64,000 bases of DNA, from the NCBI GenBank assembly GCA_963836665.1, contig CAWIKL010000002.1, forward strand, positions 62,001-126,000. Reading direction: 5' to 3'. The DNA comes from JAICSD01 sp963836665 (GTDB lineage Bacteria > Acidobacteriota > Vicinamibacteria > Vicinamibacterales > 2-12-FULL-66-21). Position numbers and translations under genes: made by a program. The notes below the pieces were generated by a model. The model did not search any database. It worked only from the letters and a program-made list of their open reading frames with translations, and was not told the DNA's origin. Shown here piece by piece: positions 8,586 to 18,045 of the stretch. How positions within the stretch are numbered: the stretch's first letter is position 1; the number at the start of each line of letters is the position of its first letter.

Positions 8586-11500
8586 CAGAACGACAAGCGC
8601 GCCCCCAGCTGCACCTTGCGCATCGAGCCAGCGCTGCGGATGACGCCGAAGGTCGCCGATCCGACACTGTTGCCCGGCTGGCCGAGGTTGACCATATTGA
8701 ACGCGTTGGTGGCCTCGCCGCGTAGCGTCAGCCGCGCCGAGCCATGCAGGTGGAAGTCGCGCGAAATCGCCAGATCGACCACTTTGTACCCCGGTCCGTC
8801 CAGGAAGTTGCGCGGCGAATTCCCTTCGACCGGCTGCCCGGTCGCGGCCGCGTTCCTGGCGAACGCAGCCGTATTGAACCACATTGCGGCGGTTGGGTTC
8901 GAGATCGCCGGGTCGCCGGTCACCTGGGCGCGATCGGTCGTGCTGCCGTCGAGGTTCGCGTCGACGCCGCCGTTGACGACGGTGAACGGCAGGCCGCTGC
9001 GCAGCTTGACGATCGGGGCAATCCGCCAGCCGTTGGCCAGACCGGCAACGACCGCGTTGCCGCCTCGGTAGTAGTCGATGTTCCAGTTGGCGCTCATGCT
9101 GAAGACCTGGCGCTGGTCCGAATCGGCGCGACCGTACTCCTCGGCAAGGTTGGTTGAGTTCTGCGCGCCACCGGCGGTGGTGTTGTTCTGCAGTTCGGCG
9201 CTCGTCATCGTCTTGCTGAGCGTATAAAAGCCGCTCAGCGAGACGTGATGCCACTCGCGCATGGCGCCGGTGATCTGGAGACCGTTGTAGTTGGAGGTAC
9301 TGATCGGAGTCGAGCAGCAGCACCGCACCCACCGTCGGATCAGGACGGCGCGCGAGGACGTTGGCACCCGCGGTCGTCGCCGTGGCGTTTGCCACGGGGT
9401 AGTTGACATCCCGCGCGAACGGCAGGTTGCGCAGGAACGATCCCACGTATGAGGCGCCGACGCTCATGTGGCTGCCGACCTGCTGCTGCACGCCCATGTT
9501 GGTCTGCCAAGCATGCGTCCAGTCGAAGTCCTGGGCAATGCCGTAGAGGCCGCCGCCGATGACGAACGAGCCGTTGTAAGGAAACGGCGCGCCGCCGGGA
9601 TACGCCGTGTAGGGGTTGCTCAGCGAAGCTCCTAGCGGCACCCCGGTCGCCGACGTCTTCGCGTTGGTGTTGCTAAACGTGAGACGCGTCGACCACGGCT
9701 GGAAGTTGGTCGTCGTGTTCCACTCGTTGCCCGAGATGCTGCCGTAGAACAGCCCACCGGCGGCGCTGATCGCCGTGCGTCCCTTGCCGGTCGGATCCCA
9801 GACGACGCCGGCGCGCGGCGAGAGATGATTCCACTTCGTCGCGATGACGCCGCGCTCGACCCCCTGGTCACCGTAGAACAGCAGCCCGGTCGGGGCCGAG
9901 GGATTCACCGTCGATTTCTCTCCAGGCACATAGGTGGTAAAGCGGTTCTGCGGATCGGTGCCGGGTGTCTGCACGTCCCAGCGCAGGCCCAGATTCAGCG
10001 TGACGCGGTCGCGGACACGGTAGTCGTCCTGCAGGAAGCCGGCGCCGTACCAGCTGTTCCAGTAGGCAGTGACGGGCGCGTCCTGCGTGACGTTGCTGGG
10101 GATGCCGATCAGGAAATCAGCGAGCGCGTTCTTGGTCACGGTGCCGTTGAAGGTGAAGACACCGTAGTTGTTGAGCAGGGTGTCCTGCACGGTCTTGTTG
10201 TAGGACAGCTCGCCTCCCATCTTGAGACTGTGTGATCCGATCACCCAGTTGTAGACGTCGCGGCCGGAATAGAAATCGCCGCCCGCGTTGGGGCCGCCGA
10301 TCGCATTCGACAACGTGAAGAGGCCGCTCACGGTGATCTGCGGCAGGCTCGGCGCGCCCATGACCACGGCCGACGACCCGAGATCGCTCAAACCGGTCGC
10401 CGGCAGGTTCAGGCGCCCGCCGAGATTGCGATTGAACGAGAACCAGGCCTGGTTGATCCGATGCGAGCTGGCGACCCACGTTTCGCTCAGGTTCAGGTTG
10501 TGCTGCGTCCAGCTGAACTGCTGGCTCGCCCACGGGAGGTTGCCAGCGCCGGCCGCGACCGTGTTGGTGCCGGCGGTCCGGAAATAGGCCCCGGTAAGCC
10601 GGTGCGCGCCGTTGATCTGATGGTCCGCCTTGACCAGGATCTCGTCCGAGTCATACGGGCTCTCGAAGTAGCCCTGCCAGATGCTGCCGGCGACGTTCGC
10701 AGACGGAATGTAGTTGTTGATGATCTTCATCGCGACCGGGTCGAGCCGATTGGCGCAGATCGCGCCGGTCACGCCGTTGCAACTGAACGGCAGGCCAGTC
10801 GCCGGATCGGTCGGGATCGTCTTCGATTGGCTGAAGTCTCCCGTCCGCTCGGCTGCCGTCGGCACGATGGCGTTGTTGAGGAAGGTGCTCGTCGTCTGGC
10901 GCAGGCCGGAGTAGGAGGCGAAGAAGAACGTCCGGTCCTTGACAATCGGTCCGCCGTAGGTCCCGCCGAACTGGTTGCGGTTGAGCGGCGGCGTGGCGCT
11001 CACCGACCCCCAGTCCTTCGCGTTCAGTTTGCCGTCGCGGAAGTACTCGAACGCGGAACCGTGCATGGTGTTGGTGCCGCTCTTGGTGACGACGTTGATG
11101 ACGCCGTTGGAGAAGCGCCCATACTCGACGTTGTAGCCGTTGGTCTGGACCTTGAACTCCTGGATGGCGTCGGGGTTGGGCAGGATGTTACCGGTGTTGC
11201 GCAGCCCGGTCATGTTGATGCCGCCGTCGAGATAGTAGTTGACCGACCCGGTCCCGCCGTCCGCACCGCCGTTGATCAGCGTGCGCTGCTCAGGGAAGCC
11301 GAGGACCAGCGAGCTCGTCGCGGCCGAAGCCGAGGCGACGCCGTTGTTGTTGGACTGCACGCCCGGGGTCAGGTCGAGCAGCGAGTAGACGTTGCGATCG
11401 ACAATCGGCAGGCTCTGAATCGCGGCGGCGTCGACCGTCTTCGACATGTCGGCGGTGACGGTGTTGACGAGCGGCCGTTCGGTCGAGACGGTGACGGTCT

Positions 11501-11858
11501 CGCTGAGCGAGCCGACCTGCAGGGTCACGTCGATGCGCACCGAGTCGTTGACGGCGAGGACGATGCCACTCTTGATCTCGGTCTTGAAGCCGGCAAGCGC
11601 CGCCTCGACCTGATAGGCGCCGATCGGCAGGAACTCGAGGCGGTAGGCGCCGGTCTCTCCGGTCGTGACCGTCCGCGTGAAGCCGGTCTCGGCATTGCGC
11701 GCGGTGACGGTGACGCCCGGGAGGCCGCCGCCGCTCTGGTCGGACACGGTGCCGACGAGGGTGGCGCTCGTGACCTGGGCGGCCGCCGCCGGCGGCCGCG
11801 CGGCAGCAAGCGCAGCCAGCAGGGCGAAGCAGAGCGTGGTCGTCGTGATCTTGTTCAT
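8585..11858 (-). CDS. TonB-dependent receptor with N-terminal carboxypeptidase-regulatory-like domain (frameshifted as sequenced)
   Basis: An outer-membrane SusC/Oar-like receptor of about 1090 residues once one extra base is removed. Order: signal peptide (MNKITTTTLCFALLAALAA), Cna-B/carboxypeptidase-regulatory-like domain (SATLVGTVSDQSGGGLPGVTV), plug (SLPIVDRNVYSLLDLTPGV ... YYLDGG), then a 22-strand-type barrel ending in KVQLGARLSF. The frame changes at 9296-9297: before it DPTVGAVLLLDSDQY, after it NYNGLQITGAMREWHH in the next frame. Dropping one base of the GG (CC on the coding strand, GTACCT) restores ..DSDQYSNYNGLQ... in the pattern of the second receptor at 52-55 kb. ATG 11858 has a GAGG upstream. 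It pairs with the ROK gene and probably takes up a uronate oligosaccharide. Confidence 0.88.
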
Positions 11859-12017
11859 GGAGCGGAACCTCAATTAGTTTGTATTAGCGCGAAACAATAT
11901 GTCGCGCACGCATGGATGTCAACCGGGCACCGCACAGCTGACGCTGGCCTCGGCGCTTGCCGCTTGCCTCGGCAGCGGCTATATTGCATGTCTGTTTAAC
12001 AAATGCGCGGAGGGCTC
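11859..12017. promoter_or_regulatory. Divergent promoter region between TonB-ROK operon and uronate operon
   Basis: This 159-base gap separates two divergent operons and is AT-rich compared with its surroundings. It contains TTAGTTTGTATTAG near the receptor side and TGTTTAACA, a short odd palindrome, near 11992-12000 next to the isomerase start. Both are plausible operator pieces for the ROK protein, but neither can be assigned. GGAGGG at 12009-12014 is the ribosome-binding site for ATG 12018. Confidence 0.4.
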
Positions 12018-12851
12018 ATGAAGGTCGACAGGATTACGCCGGACAGCTGCGTGGTGCGCGACACCGCCTCACACCAAGGACGGCGGCGCGCCGTGGCCCC
12101 GGGGCTGACCGCGTCGCGCTACCTGCACTACGGCCGCATCATCCTCGCCGCCGGCGACCCTCCCCTGTCGGTCGATACCGGCGAGCATGAGACCGCCCTC
12201 ATCTGCCTCGGCGGCGACGCCAGCGTCAAGACCGGCGGCGATCCCTACGCGCTGACGAAATACGATGGCCTGTACGTGCCGCGCGACGCCGCCTTCACGG
12301 TTACGCCCGGACCGGACGGCTGTGACCTCGCCGAAATCTCCGCGCCGGTGTCGGCGCGGCATCCGGTGCAGTTCGTGCGGTTCGCGGACGTGCGCACGGA
12401 CCCCGGCCTGCACTTCGCCGCCGGCGGCCCCGCGGCGAAGCGCGACCTGAACGTGATCATCGGCAAGAACGTGCGCGCCGGGCGGCTGATGGCGGGCGTC
12501 ACCTTCAGCGAGCCCGGCAACTGGACGTCGTGGCCGCCGCATGAACACGCGGCGATGCTCGAGGAAGCCTACCTCTACGTCGATATGCCTCGGCCCGCCT
12601 TCGGCGTGCAGCTCGTCTACACCTCGAGCCAGGACCCCGAACTCGCGACGATCGTCCACGAAGGGGACATCGTGTTGATGCCGCAGGGCTATCACCCCAA
12701 CGTCGCGGCTCCCGGCGGCTCGATCAACTTCGTGTGGATGATGGCCGCCAACCGCGAAGACGATGACCGGCAGTACGGCGTGGTCAACGTGCACCCCGAC
12801 TTCGCCGCGCTGGGATCCGGTCTCGACAAGGGACGATCGGAGCGTAAATGA
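12018..12851 (+). CDS. KduI/IolB-family isomerase (probable 5-keto-4-deoxyuronate isomerase)
   Basis: A 277-residue bicupin of the KduI/IolB family. The second cupin has GNWTSWPPHEH then LEEAYLYV, supplying the metal-binding His-x-His and Glu, and ends IVLMPQGYHPNVAAPGG. Motif spelling is closer to IolB (5-deoxyglucuronate isomerase of inositol catabolism) than to classic KduI. However, the next two genes are a KdgF-like cupin and a KduD-like dehydrogenase, and no other iol gene is seen, so the KduI reaction (5-keto-4-deoxyuronate to 2,5-diketo-3-deoxygluconate) is inferred. ATG 12018 has GGAGGG just upstream; ATG 12003 is an alternative. It overlaps the next gene by ATGA. Confidence 0.82.
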   Translation: MKVDRITPDSCVVRDTASHQGRRRAVAPGLTASRYLHYGRIILAAGDPPLSVDTGEHETALICLGGDASVKTGGDPYALTKYDGLYVPRDAAFTVTPGPDGCDLAEISAPVSARHPVQFVRFADVRTDPGLHFAAGGPAAKRDLNVIIGKNVRAGRLMAGVTFSEPGNWTSWPPHEHAAMLEEAYLYVDMPRPAFGVQLVYTSSQDPELATIVHEGDIVLMPQGYHPNVAAPGGSINFVWMMAANREDDDRQYGVVNVHPDFAALGSGLDKGRSERK

Positions 12852-13213
12852 ACCCGACCGGTCTGGCCTTCGGACAGTGGAACTGGGCCGCCGCCCCGAC
12901 CCAGCGGATCGCCGACGGCATCGAGCGGCAAATCGTCTCCGGCGATCGCATCATGATCTGCCGTCTCAGCTTCGCGCCCGGCGTCGTCACCGCCGTGCAC
13001 AGCCATCCGCACGAGCAGATGACCATCGTCGAGCAGGGCCGTGTCCGGTTCCACATCGGCGGCGAAGAGCGACTGGCATCGGCCGGCGACGTCTTGCTCT
13101 TCCCGTCTGGCGTCGAGCACGGCGCAACGATCCTCGATCAGCCGGCAGTGCTCATCGACATCTTCAGCCCGCCGCGTGAGGATTTCCGGCCAGCTGCCGC
13201 GGAGACGGCGTAG
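12848..13213 (+). CDS. KdgF-like cupin (unsaturated uronate ketonisation)
   Basis: A 121-residue single-domain cupin: HSHPHEQMTIVEQGRVRFHIGG gives the metal-site cluster at His51/His53/Gln57, and PSGVEHGA gives His91. The C-terminal IDIFSPPREDF is characteristic of KdgF, which converts 4,5-unsaturated uronates released by pectate or alginate lyases to the linear keto form. Placed between an isomerase and KduD-like dehydrogenase with 4-base and 1-base overlaps, so it is part of one translation unit. Generic cupins share the fold; the tail motif and context are the reasons for the specific call. Confidence 0.78.
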   Translation: MNPTGLAFGQWNWAAAPTQRIADGIERQIVSGDRIMICRLSFAPGVVTAVHSHPHEQMTIVEQGRVRFHIGGEERLASAGDVLLFPSGVEHGATILDQPAVLIDIFSPPREDFRPAAAETA

Positions 13214-13977
13214 TGGCTGCGCCGGCTGGGCGGTTCTCCCTCGACGGCCGCGTCGCACTCGTGACTGGCGCGTCGCGCGGCCTCGGACGCGCCATCGCCG
13301 AGGGTTTCGCCGAGGCGGGCGCCGATCTCGTCGTGCATGCGACGACTCCACCGGCCGACACCGTGCGCGCGGTGGAAGGCCTCGGCCGCCGCGCCGCCGC
13401 GCTTGGCGGCAACCTGGCAGATCGGAACGCGGCCGATCGGCTGGCTGATGACGCGATCGACGCGTTCGGACGGATTGACATCCTCGTCAACAACGCCGGC
13501 ACGATCCGCCGGCGTCCCGCGGCTGACCATACCGACGACTGGTGGGACGAGGTCCTCGAGGTCAATCTGACCAGCGTGTTCCGCCTGTCGCGGGCGATCG
13601 GCACGCATATGCTGACGCGCGGCACCGGAAAGATCGTCAACATCGCGTCGCTACTCTCGTTCCAGGGGGGCATTACCGTGCCGGGCTATGCGGCGGCCAA
13701 AGGCGGCGTAGCGCAATTGACCAAAGCCCTCGCTAACGAATGGGCCGGCCGCGGCGTCAACGTCAACGCGATCGCACCCGGCTACATGGAAACCGATAAC
13801 ACGGCCGCGCTCCGCGCCGATCCCGCGCGTGCGCAGCAGATTCTCGAACGCATTCCGGCCGGACGCTGGGGCACGCCGGACGATCTCGCCGGCGCGGCGA
13901 TCTTCCTCGCCTCGCGTGCCTCCGACTACGTCAACGGCCACGTCCTCACCGTCGACGGCGGCTGGCTGGGGCGATGA
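13213..13977 (+). CDS. kduD: SDR oxidoreductase, probable 2-deoxy-D-gluconate 3-dehydrogenase (KduD)
   Basis: A 254-residue classical short-chain dehydrogenase. Cofactor motif TGASRGLG (18-25), NNAG (93-96), catalytic Ser near 146-149 and Tyr159-x3-Lys163 (YAAAK). The C-terminus IPAGRWGTPDDLAGAAIFLAS and YVNGHVLTVDGGWLGR is the KduD-type ending. KduD reduces 2,5-diketo-3-deoxygluconate to 2-keto-3-deoxygluconate. GTG 13213 overlaps the previous TAG by one base, and its own stop overlaps the next ATG (ATGA). Confidence 0.85.
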   Translation: MAAPAGRFSLDGRVALVTGASRGLGRAIAEGFAEAGADLVVHATTPPADTVRAVEGLGRRAAALGGNLADRNAADRLADDAIDAFGRIDILVNNAGTIRRRPAADHTDDWWDEVLEVNLTSVFRLSRAIGTHMLTRGTGKIVNIASLLSFQGGITVPGYAAAKGGVAQLTKALANEWAGRGVNVNAIAPGYMETDNTAALRADPARAQQILERIPAGRWGTPDDLAGAAIFLASRASDYVNGHVLTVDGGWLGR

Positions 13978-15801
13978 TGGCCCGAACGCTGCTCGCGGCT
14001 GTCGTCTTCGCCATCCTCTTCAGGCCGGCTGCCGACGCGCCGGCCTCTTATAACGGCCTAGTCGAACAGCGAATCCTCGCCCAAACCGGCGTGCTACTGC
14101 ACGACCTCGCCCGCGACAAACGGGATCTGAAAATTGACGGGACCGCGGTCTTCAACGGCAACGACAAATTCCTGCCTGGAAAAATCGCTGTCGCTTTCGC
14201 CGAGTATCTGGTCTCGCGGCCGCACGACGATCCGCGCCTCGGCGAGGACCTCGCCGCCTTCCGCGAAATCGCCAGGCTGACGCTCGAAGACGCAAACGAA
14301 ACGTGGGGGACCTATTACTATCTGCTGGCCATCGACAAACTGCGTGCCGCGGGCCTGCTGGATCGCGCCCTGGACGCCGCCACCCTTGCGGCACTTCGCA
14401 TCAAGCTGGACTGGAAACCATTCGTCGAACCGGTCACCTACCGACTTATCGATCACCCGAACAACTACTACGTCGTCGCGCTCGCGATCGCACGCCTGCG
14501 TCATCATCTCGGCTGGGAAGACGCGGCGGCCGCCGAGGCCATCTACCGCAAGGCGGCCGAGCACTACGAGCGCTACTCGGGCGAGTTCGGGTTCGCCGAC
14601 GAAACCGACGGCGAAGGGCGGTTCGATCGCTACAGCGTTCTGCTGGCCGGCGAGCTGGCGAACCATTTCGTCGAGACAGGCGATCGGCCGCCGGCCGAGG
14701 CACTGCAGTGGCTGCGCCGGTCATCCGACGTCATGCTGCTGCGGCTGCACGAGGACGGCACCGGTTTCGAATACGGACGCAGTCTCGGACCTTACGGCGA
14801 GACCGCGATCATCGAAACGCTGACCGCGGCGGCCCGACTCGATGTACCTGACTCCAGACGAACGCCTGCTCGCCTATTCCTACGCGACCGCGGCTGCACA
14901 GCGCTACGTCGACTTCTGGATGAATCCCGCCACCGGCTCGGTCAACATGTGGGACGGTGGCCGCCGCACCGACACGTATCGCGGCAAATTCCGCATCCTG
15001 GGCGAAAACCTGTCACTCGCGCACCAGTTCGCCTACACCAACGAAGGGTGGAACGCGATGGGCTTCAGGGATCGCCCGGCGATGACCGGTTTCGCCGCGG
15101 CGCTCGAGCGGCGCCCCGCGCGCGCGATCACCTGGTTCTCACGCGGCGTTTACGACCGTGTCCTCGTCACCCGCCGCGATGGCGGACGCATCATCGGGCT
15201 GCCGCTGATCAGCGGCGGCGCGACCCAGCACATGCACCATCCCTATTTTCCCATTCCGTTTTCGCAGGGCATGTTGGAAGGAGTGCCCGACGGCACCGCC
15301 CCGATTCTCGTCCCTCGCTTCACGCTCGCCGACGGCGCGCAACTGATGCCGCTCGCCTTCATTCGCGACGTGAAGGTGGAGGACACGGCCGAGCAGACCG
15401 TGGTTACCTACCGCCAGACCGAGATGGACCGGCTCGGTAAGAGCGCCCCGGTCGCCGACGACCGCCTGTCGGTGGCGACGACATATTCGCTGCAACCGCA
15501 TCGGCTGCTACGGCAGGACATCTTCACGCCCAAAGCCGGCCTCGACCTGAAGTCGATTGAGCTCGAGTACGCCGGCTTCTCGCGGCAACCGGCGCAGGCC
15601 GGCCTGCAGACGCGGTTTGCCGCCGGCCCGGTCACGTCGTTCACCGTGACCGGGCTCGAGCGCTGCGCGGCGCGGCCGCTGGATCACGATCGTGACTACG
15701 AGTCGGACACCGGGCCGATGACCGCGCTCGTCGCCTGCACCAGCGGCGCGGCGCACCTCGAGCGGCCGCTCACCGTCACCTGGGCCATCGAATATCGGTA
15801 A
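13974..15801 (+). CDS. Exported lyase-like protein (alpha-toroid plus beta-sandwich look), frameshifted as sequenced
   Basis: About 608 residues when one extra base is removed. Signal peptide (MMARTLLAAVVFAILFRPAADA), then a helix-rich half (residues ~25-330: RLTLEDANETWGTYYYLLAIDKL, HPNNYYVVALAIARLRHHLGWED) and a strand-rich half. This layout is typical of polysaccharide lyases with an (alpha/alpha)-toroid and beta-sandwich, but I do not recognise the family. Linkage by ATGA to kduD supports a uronic-acid polymer lyase; this is inference. The frame breaks at 14847-14848: AAARLDV in one frame, LTPDERLLAYSYATAAAQRYVDFW in the next. Removing one C of GTACCT gives ..RLDVLTPDERLLAY.. The second half could also be read from ATG 14842 as a separate 319-residue product. 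Confidence 0.7.
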
Positions 15802-15814
15802 TAATCTGGAGGAT

Positions 15815-16636
15815 ATGACAGCGCGCCGGGCCCTTACGATCCTGCTGGCCGCGATCGCGGCCGGAGTCGCGGTCGTCCTGATGGTCCGCTACACCAAGCG
15901 CGTCGAAACCGGCCTGCGCTCGGCGCCGGTTGCCCGGACCAGCGTCCGCCTACTGAAGGATCGCGCCCAGATTGCGCCGCTGGCCGGCGTCGATCTCGAC
16001 GGACGCCGCTTCGATAGCGCGGCGCTCCGCGGCAAGGTCGTCCTCGTCAACTTCTGGGCGACCTGGTGCCCTCCCTGCCGCGAAGAGATTCCCGACCTGA
16101 TCGCGCTGCAGGCGAAATACAAGGACACGCTGCAGATCGTCGGCATCGCACAGGACTCCGGCTCCGTGGAAGACGTCAAGCGCTTCGCGCTCGACCACAA
16201 GATGAACTATCCGAGCCTGATCAGCACCCCGGAGATCGAGAAGCTGTTCCCGACGGTATCGGCGCTCCCGACGTCGTTCTTCCTCGATCGTGAGGGACGG
16301 CTGGCGCAAAAGCACGTCGGCATGCTCAACGCGTCGCTGACCGAGCTCGAGGCGCAGGCGCTCGCCGGCACCAACCCCGAGCTCCAGGTCGTCGACGCCG
16401 AGGACGAGGACAAGGCGCGCGTCGCCAGCGCCGCGCAGGCGAACAAGATTCCGGGTGTCGATCTCGCCGGCCTGACGCCGGAAAAGAGAGCCAAGGTACT
16501 GCAGGCGCTCAATTCGGAGCACTGCACCTGTGGTTGCGGCCTGACGGTGGCGCAGTGCCGCGTCGACGATCCGACCTGTACGGTGAGCCTGCCGCTGGCG
16601 CAGGACTTGATGAAGAAGATTGTGAGTGCCAAGTGA
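15815..16636 (+). CDS. TlpA/ResA-like membrane-anchored thioredoxin with C-terminal Cys cluster
   Basis: 273 residues: an N-terminal membrane anchor (LTILLAAIAAGVAVVLMV, 7-24), AhpC/TSA-Redoxin fold with the active site WCPPC (Cys85, Cys88) and the cis-Pro loop SALPTSFFLDREG. It is therefore a periplasm-facing thiol-disulfide reductase of the TlpA/ResA type, often involved in cytochrome c maturation. Unusual is an extra C-terminal segment with HCTCGCGLTVAQC and a further Cys (237, 239, 241, 248, 255), which looks like a metal-binding or second redox site. The stop overlaps the GTG of the FAD gene by four bases. Confidence 0.87.
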   Translation: MTARRALTILLAAIAAGVAVVLMVRYTKRVETGLRSAPVARTSVRLLKDRAQIAPLAGVDLDGRRFDSAALRGKVVLVNFWATWCPPCREEIPDLIALQAKYKDTLQIVGIAQDSGSVEDVKRFALDHKMNYPSLISTPEIEKLFPTVSALPTSFFLDREGRLAQKHVGMLNASLTELEAQALAGTNPELQVVDAEDEDKARVASAAQANKIPGVDLAGLTPEKRAKVLQALNSEHCTCGCGLTVAQCRVDDPTCTVSLPLAQDLMKKIVSAK

Positions 16637-18021
16637 ACCGTGAGGCCCTGATCACCCAGCTGCGCGACCTGCTCGGCGATCGCGTCGCCACCGGCGACGC
16701 GGTCCGCGACCACCACAGTCGCGGCGAGTCGCACCATCACGGCGTCCTTCCCGACGCCGTGGTCTTCCCGACGTCGACGGCGGAAGTGCAGCAGATCGTC
16801 AAGGCGTGCGCCGCCGCCAATTGTCCGATGACGCCGTTCGGGGCCGGCTCCTCGCTCGAAGGCCACGTGATCCCACTGCACGCCGGCATCACCATCGATC
16901 TTTCCCGGATGAATCGGGTGCTGCGGCTCAGCGTCGAGGACCTCGACGTCAGCGTCGAGGCCGGGATGACGCGCAAGCAGCTCGACAAGCATCTGCAGTC
17001 GAGCGGGCTGTGGTTCCCACTCGATCCCGGCGCCGACGCCACGATCGGTGGCATGGCCGCAACGCGTGCGTCGGGCACGACCGCCGTCCGCTACGGCACG
17101 ATGCGCGACGCGGTGCTCGGGTTGACGGTCGTCACCGCCGACGGACGCGCCATCAAGACCGGGACGCGCGCCAGAAAATCGTCGGCCGGCTACGACTTGA
17201 CGCGCCTGTTCGTGGGTGCCGAGGGCACGCTCGGCATCATCACCGAGCTGACGCTGCGGCTGCACGGGCGCCCGGAGGCGCTCGCCTCGGCGACGGCGTG
17301 GTTCGAGTCGATTGACGATGCCGTCAACGCAGTCATCATGATCGTCCAGCTCGGCATCCCCGTCGCGCGCATCGAGCTGCTCGACGAGACGATGATGGAG
17401 GCGGTCAACAAGCACTCGCGCCTGAGCCGCCCAGAGAAGCCGACGCTCTTCTTCGAATTCCACGGTCTGAGCGACGCGTCGGTCGACGAACAGGCGCAGG
17501 CCACCGGCGACATCGTCGCCGAGCACAACGGCCATGACTACGCCCGCGCCACGACGCCGGAGGAGCGCGCCAAGCTCTGGGCGGCGCGGCACGACGCCTA
17601 TTACGCCGGCCTGGCGCTGCGGCCCGGCGCGCGCGGCTGGACCACGGACGTGTGCGTGCCGATTTCGCGTCTGGCCGAGTGCATTCACCAGACGAAAGCG
17701 GATCTGGCCGACTCGCCGCTGCCGGGCCCGCTCGTCGGCCACGTCGGCGACGGCAACTTTCACCTGCTGCTGGCCGTCAATCCCGAGGACCCGTCGGACA
17801 TGGCGGCGGCCGAGCATCTCGTCGATCGCCTGGTCGCGCGGGCCCTGGCGATGGGCGGCACGTGCACTGGCGAACACGGCGTCGGCATCGGCAAGATCCG
17901 TTTCCTCGAGGCCGAGCACGGCCGCGAGGCGATCGACGTCATGTGGGCGATCAAGCACGCGCTCGATCCCCACAACCTGATGAACCCCGGCAAGGTCCTG
18001 CCGACGGAAACGCAGAAGTAA
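16633..18021 (+). CDS. FAD-linked D-lactate/glycolate dehydrogenase (GlcD/LDHD family)
   Basis: 462 residues. N-terminal FAD_binding_4 domain (PDAVVFPTSTAEVQQIVK, MTPFGAGSSLEGH, GMAATRASGTTAVRYG, LFVGAEGTLGIITEL) and C-terminal FAD-oxidase domain with HVGDGNFH, GTCTGEHGVGIGK and the terminal NPGKVLP. These match D-lactate dehydrogenase (cytochrome)-type enzymes and GlcD, which oxidise D-2-hydroxyacids to 2-oxoacids. The start is GTG 16633 inside the TlpA stop (GTGA). No GlcE/GlcF or iron-sulfur subunit is nearby, so the stand-alone LDHD form is favoured. Substrate not determined. Confidence 0.9.
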   Translation: MNREALITQLRDLLGDRVATGDAVRDHHSRGESHHHGVLPDAVVFPTSTAEVQQIVKACAAANCPMTPFGAGSSLEGHVIPLHAGITIDLSRMNRVLRLSVEDLDVSVEAGMTRKQLDKHLQSSGLWFPLDPGADATIGGMAATRASGTTAVRYGTMRDAVLGLTVVTADGRAIKTGTRARKSSAGYDLTRLFVGAEGTLGIITELTLRLHGRPEALASATAWFESIDDAVNAVIMIVQLGIPVARIELLDETMMEAVNKHSRLSRPEKPTLFFEFHGLSDASVDEQAQATGDIVAEHNGHDYARATTPEERAKLWAARHDAYYAGLALRPGARGWTTDVCVPISRLAECIHQTKADLADSPLPGPLVGHVGDGNFHLLLAVNPEDPSDMAAAEHLVDRLVARALAMGGTCTGEHGVGIGKIRFLEAEHGREAIDVMWAIKHALDPHNLMNPGKVLPTETQK

Positions 18022-18045
18022 GGCGCCACGCTGTAGAATCCGCGC

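Noticed and set aside
7368..11873. A single 1501-codon open frame looking like a TonB receptor fused to a ROK regulator
   Set aside because: The middle 240 codons are the shadow frame of the true receptor tail. The receptor ends at 8585 in the next frame and the ROK protein starts at ATG 8585.
10461..11999. Open frame of 512 codons opposite the TonB receptor
   Set aside because: Antisense shadow; the minus-strand translation is an unmistakable receptor.
12018..12851. Naming the isomerase iolB or kduI outright
   Set aside because: Motifs favour IolB but the neighbours favour KduI; the family name is as far as the sequence supports.
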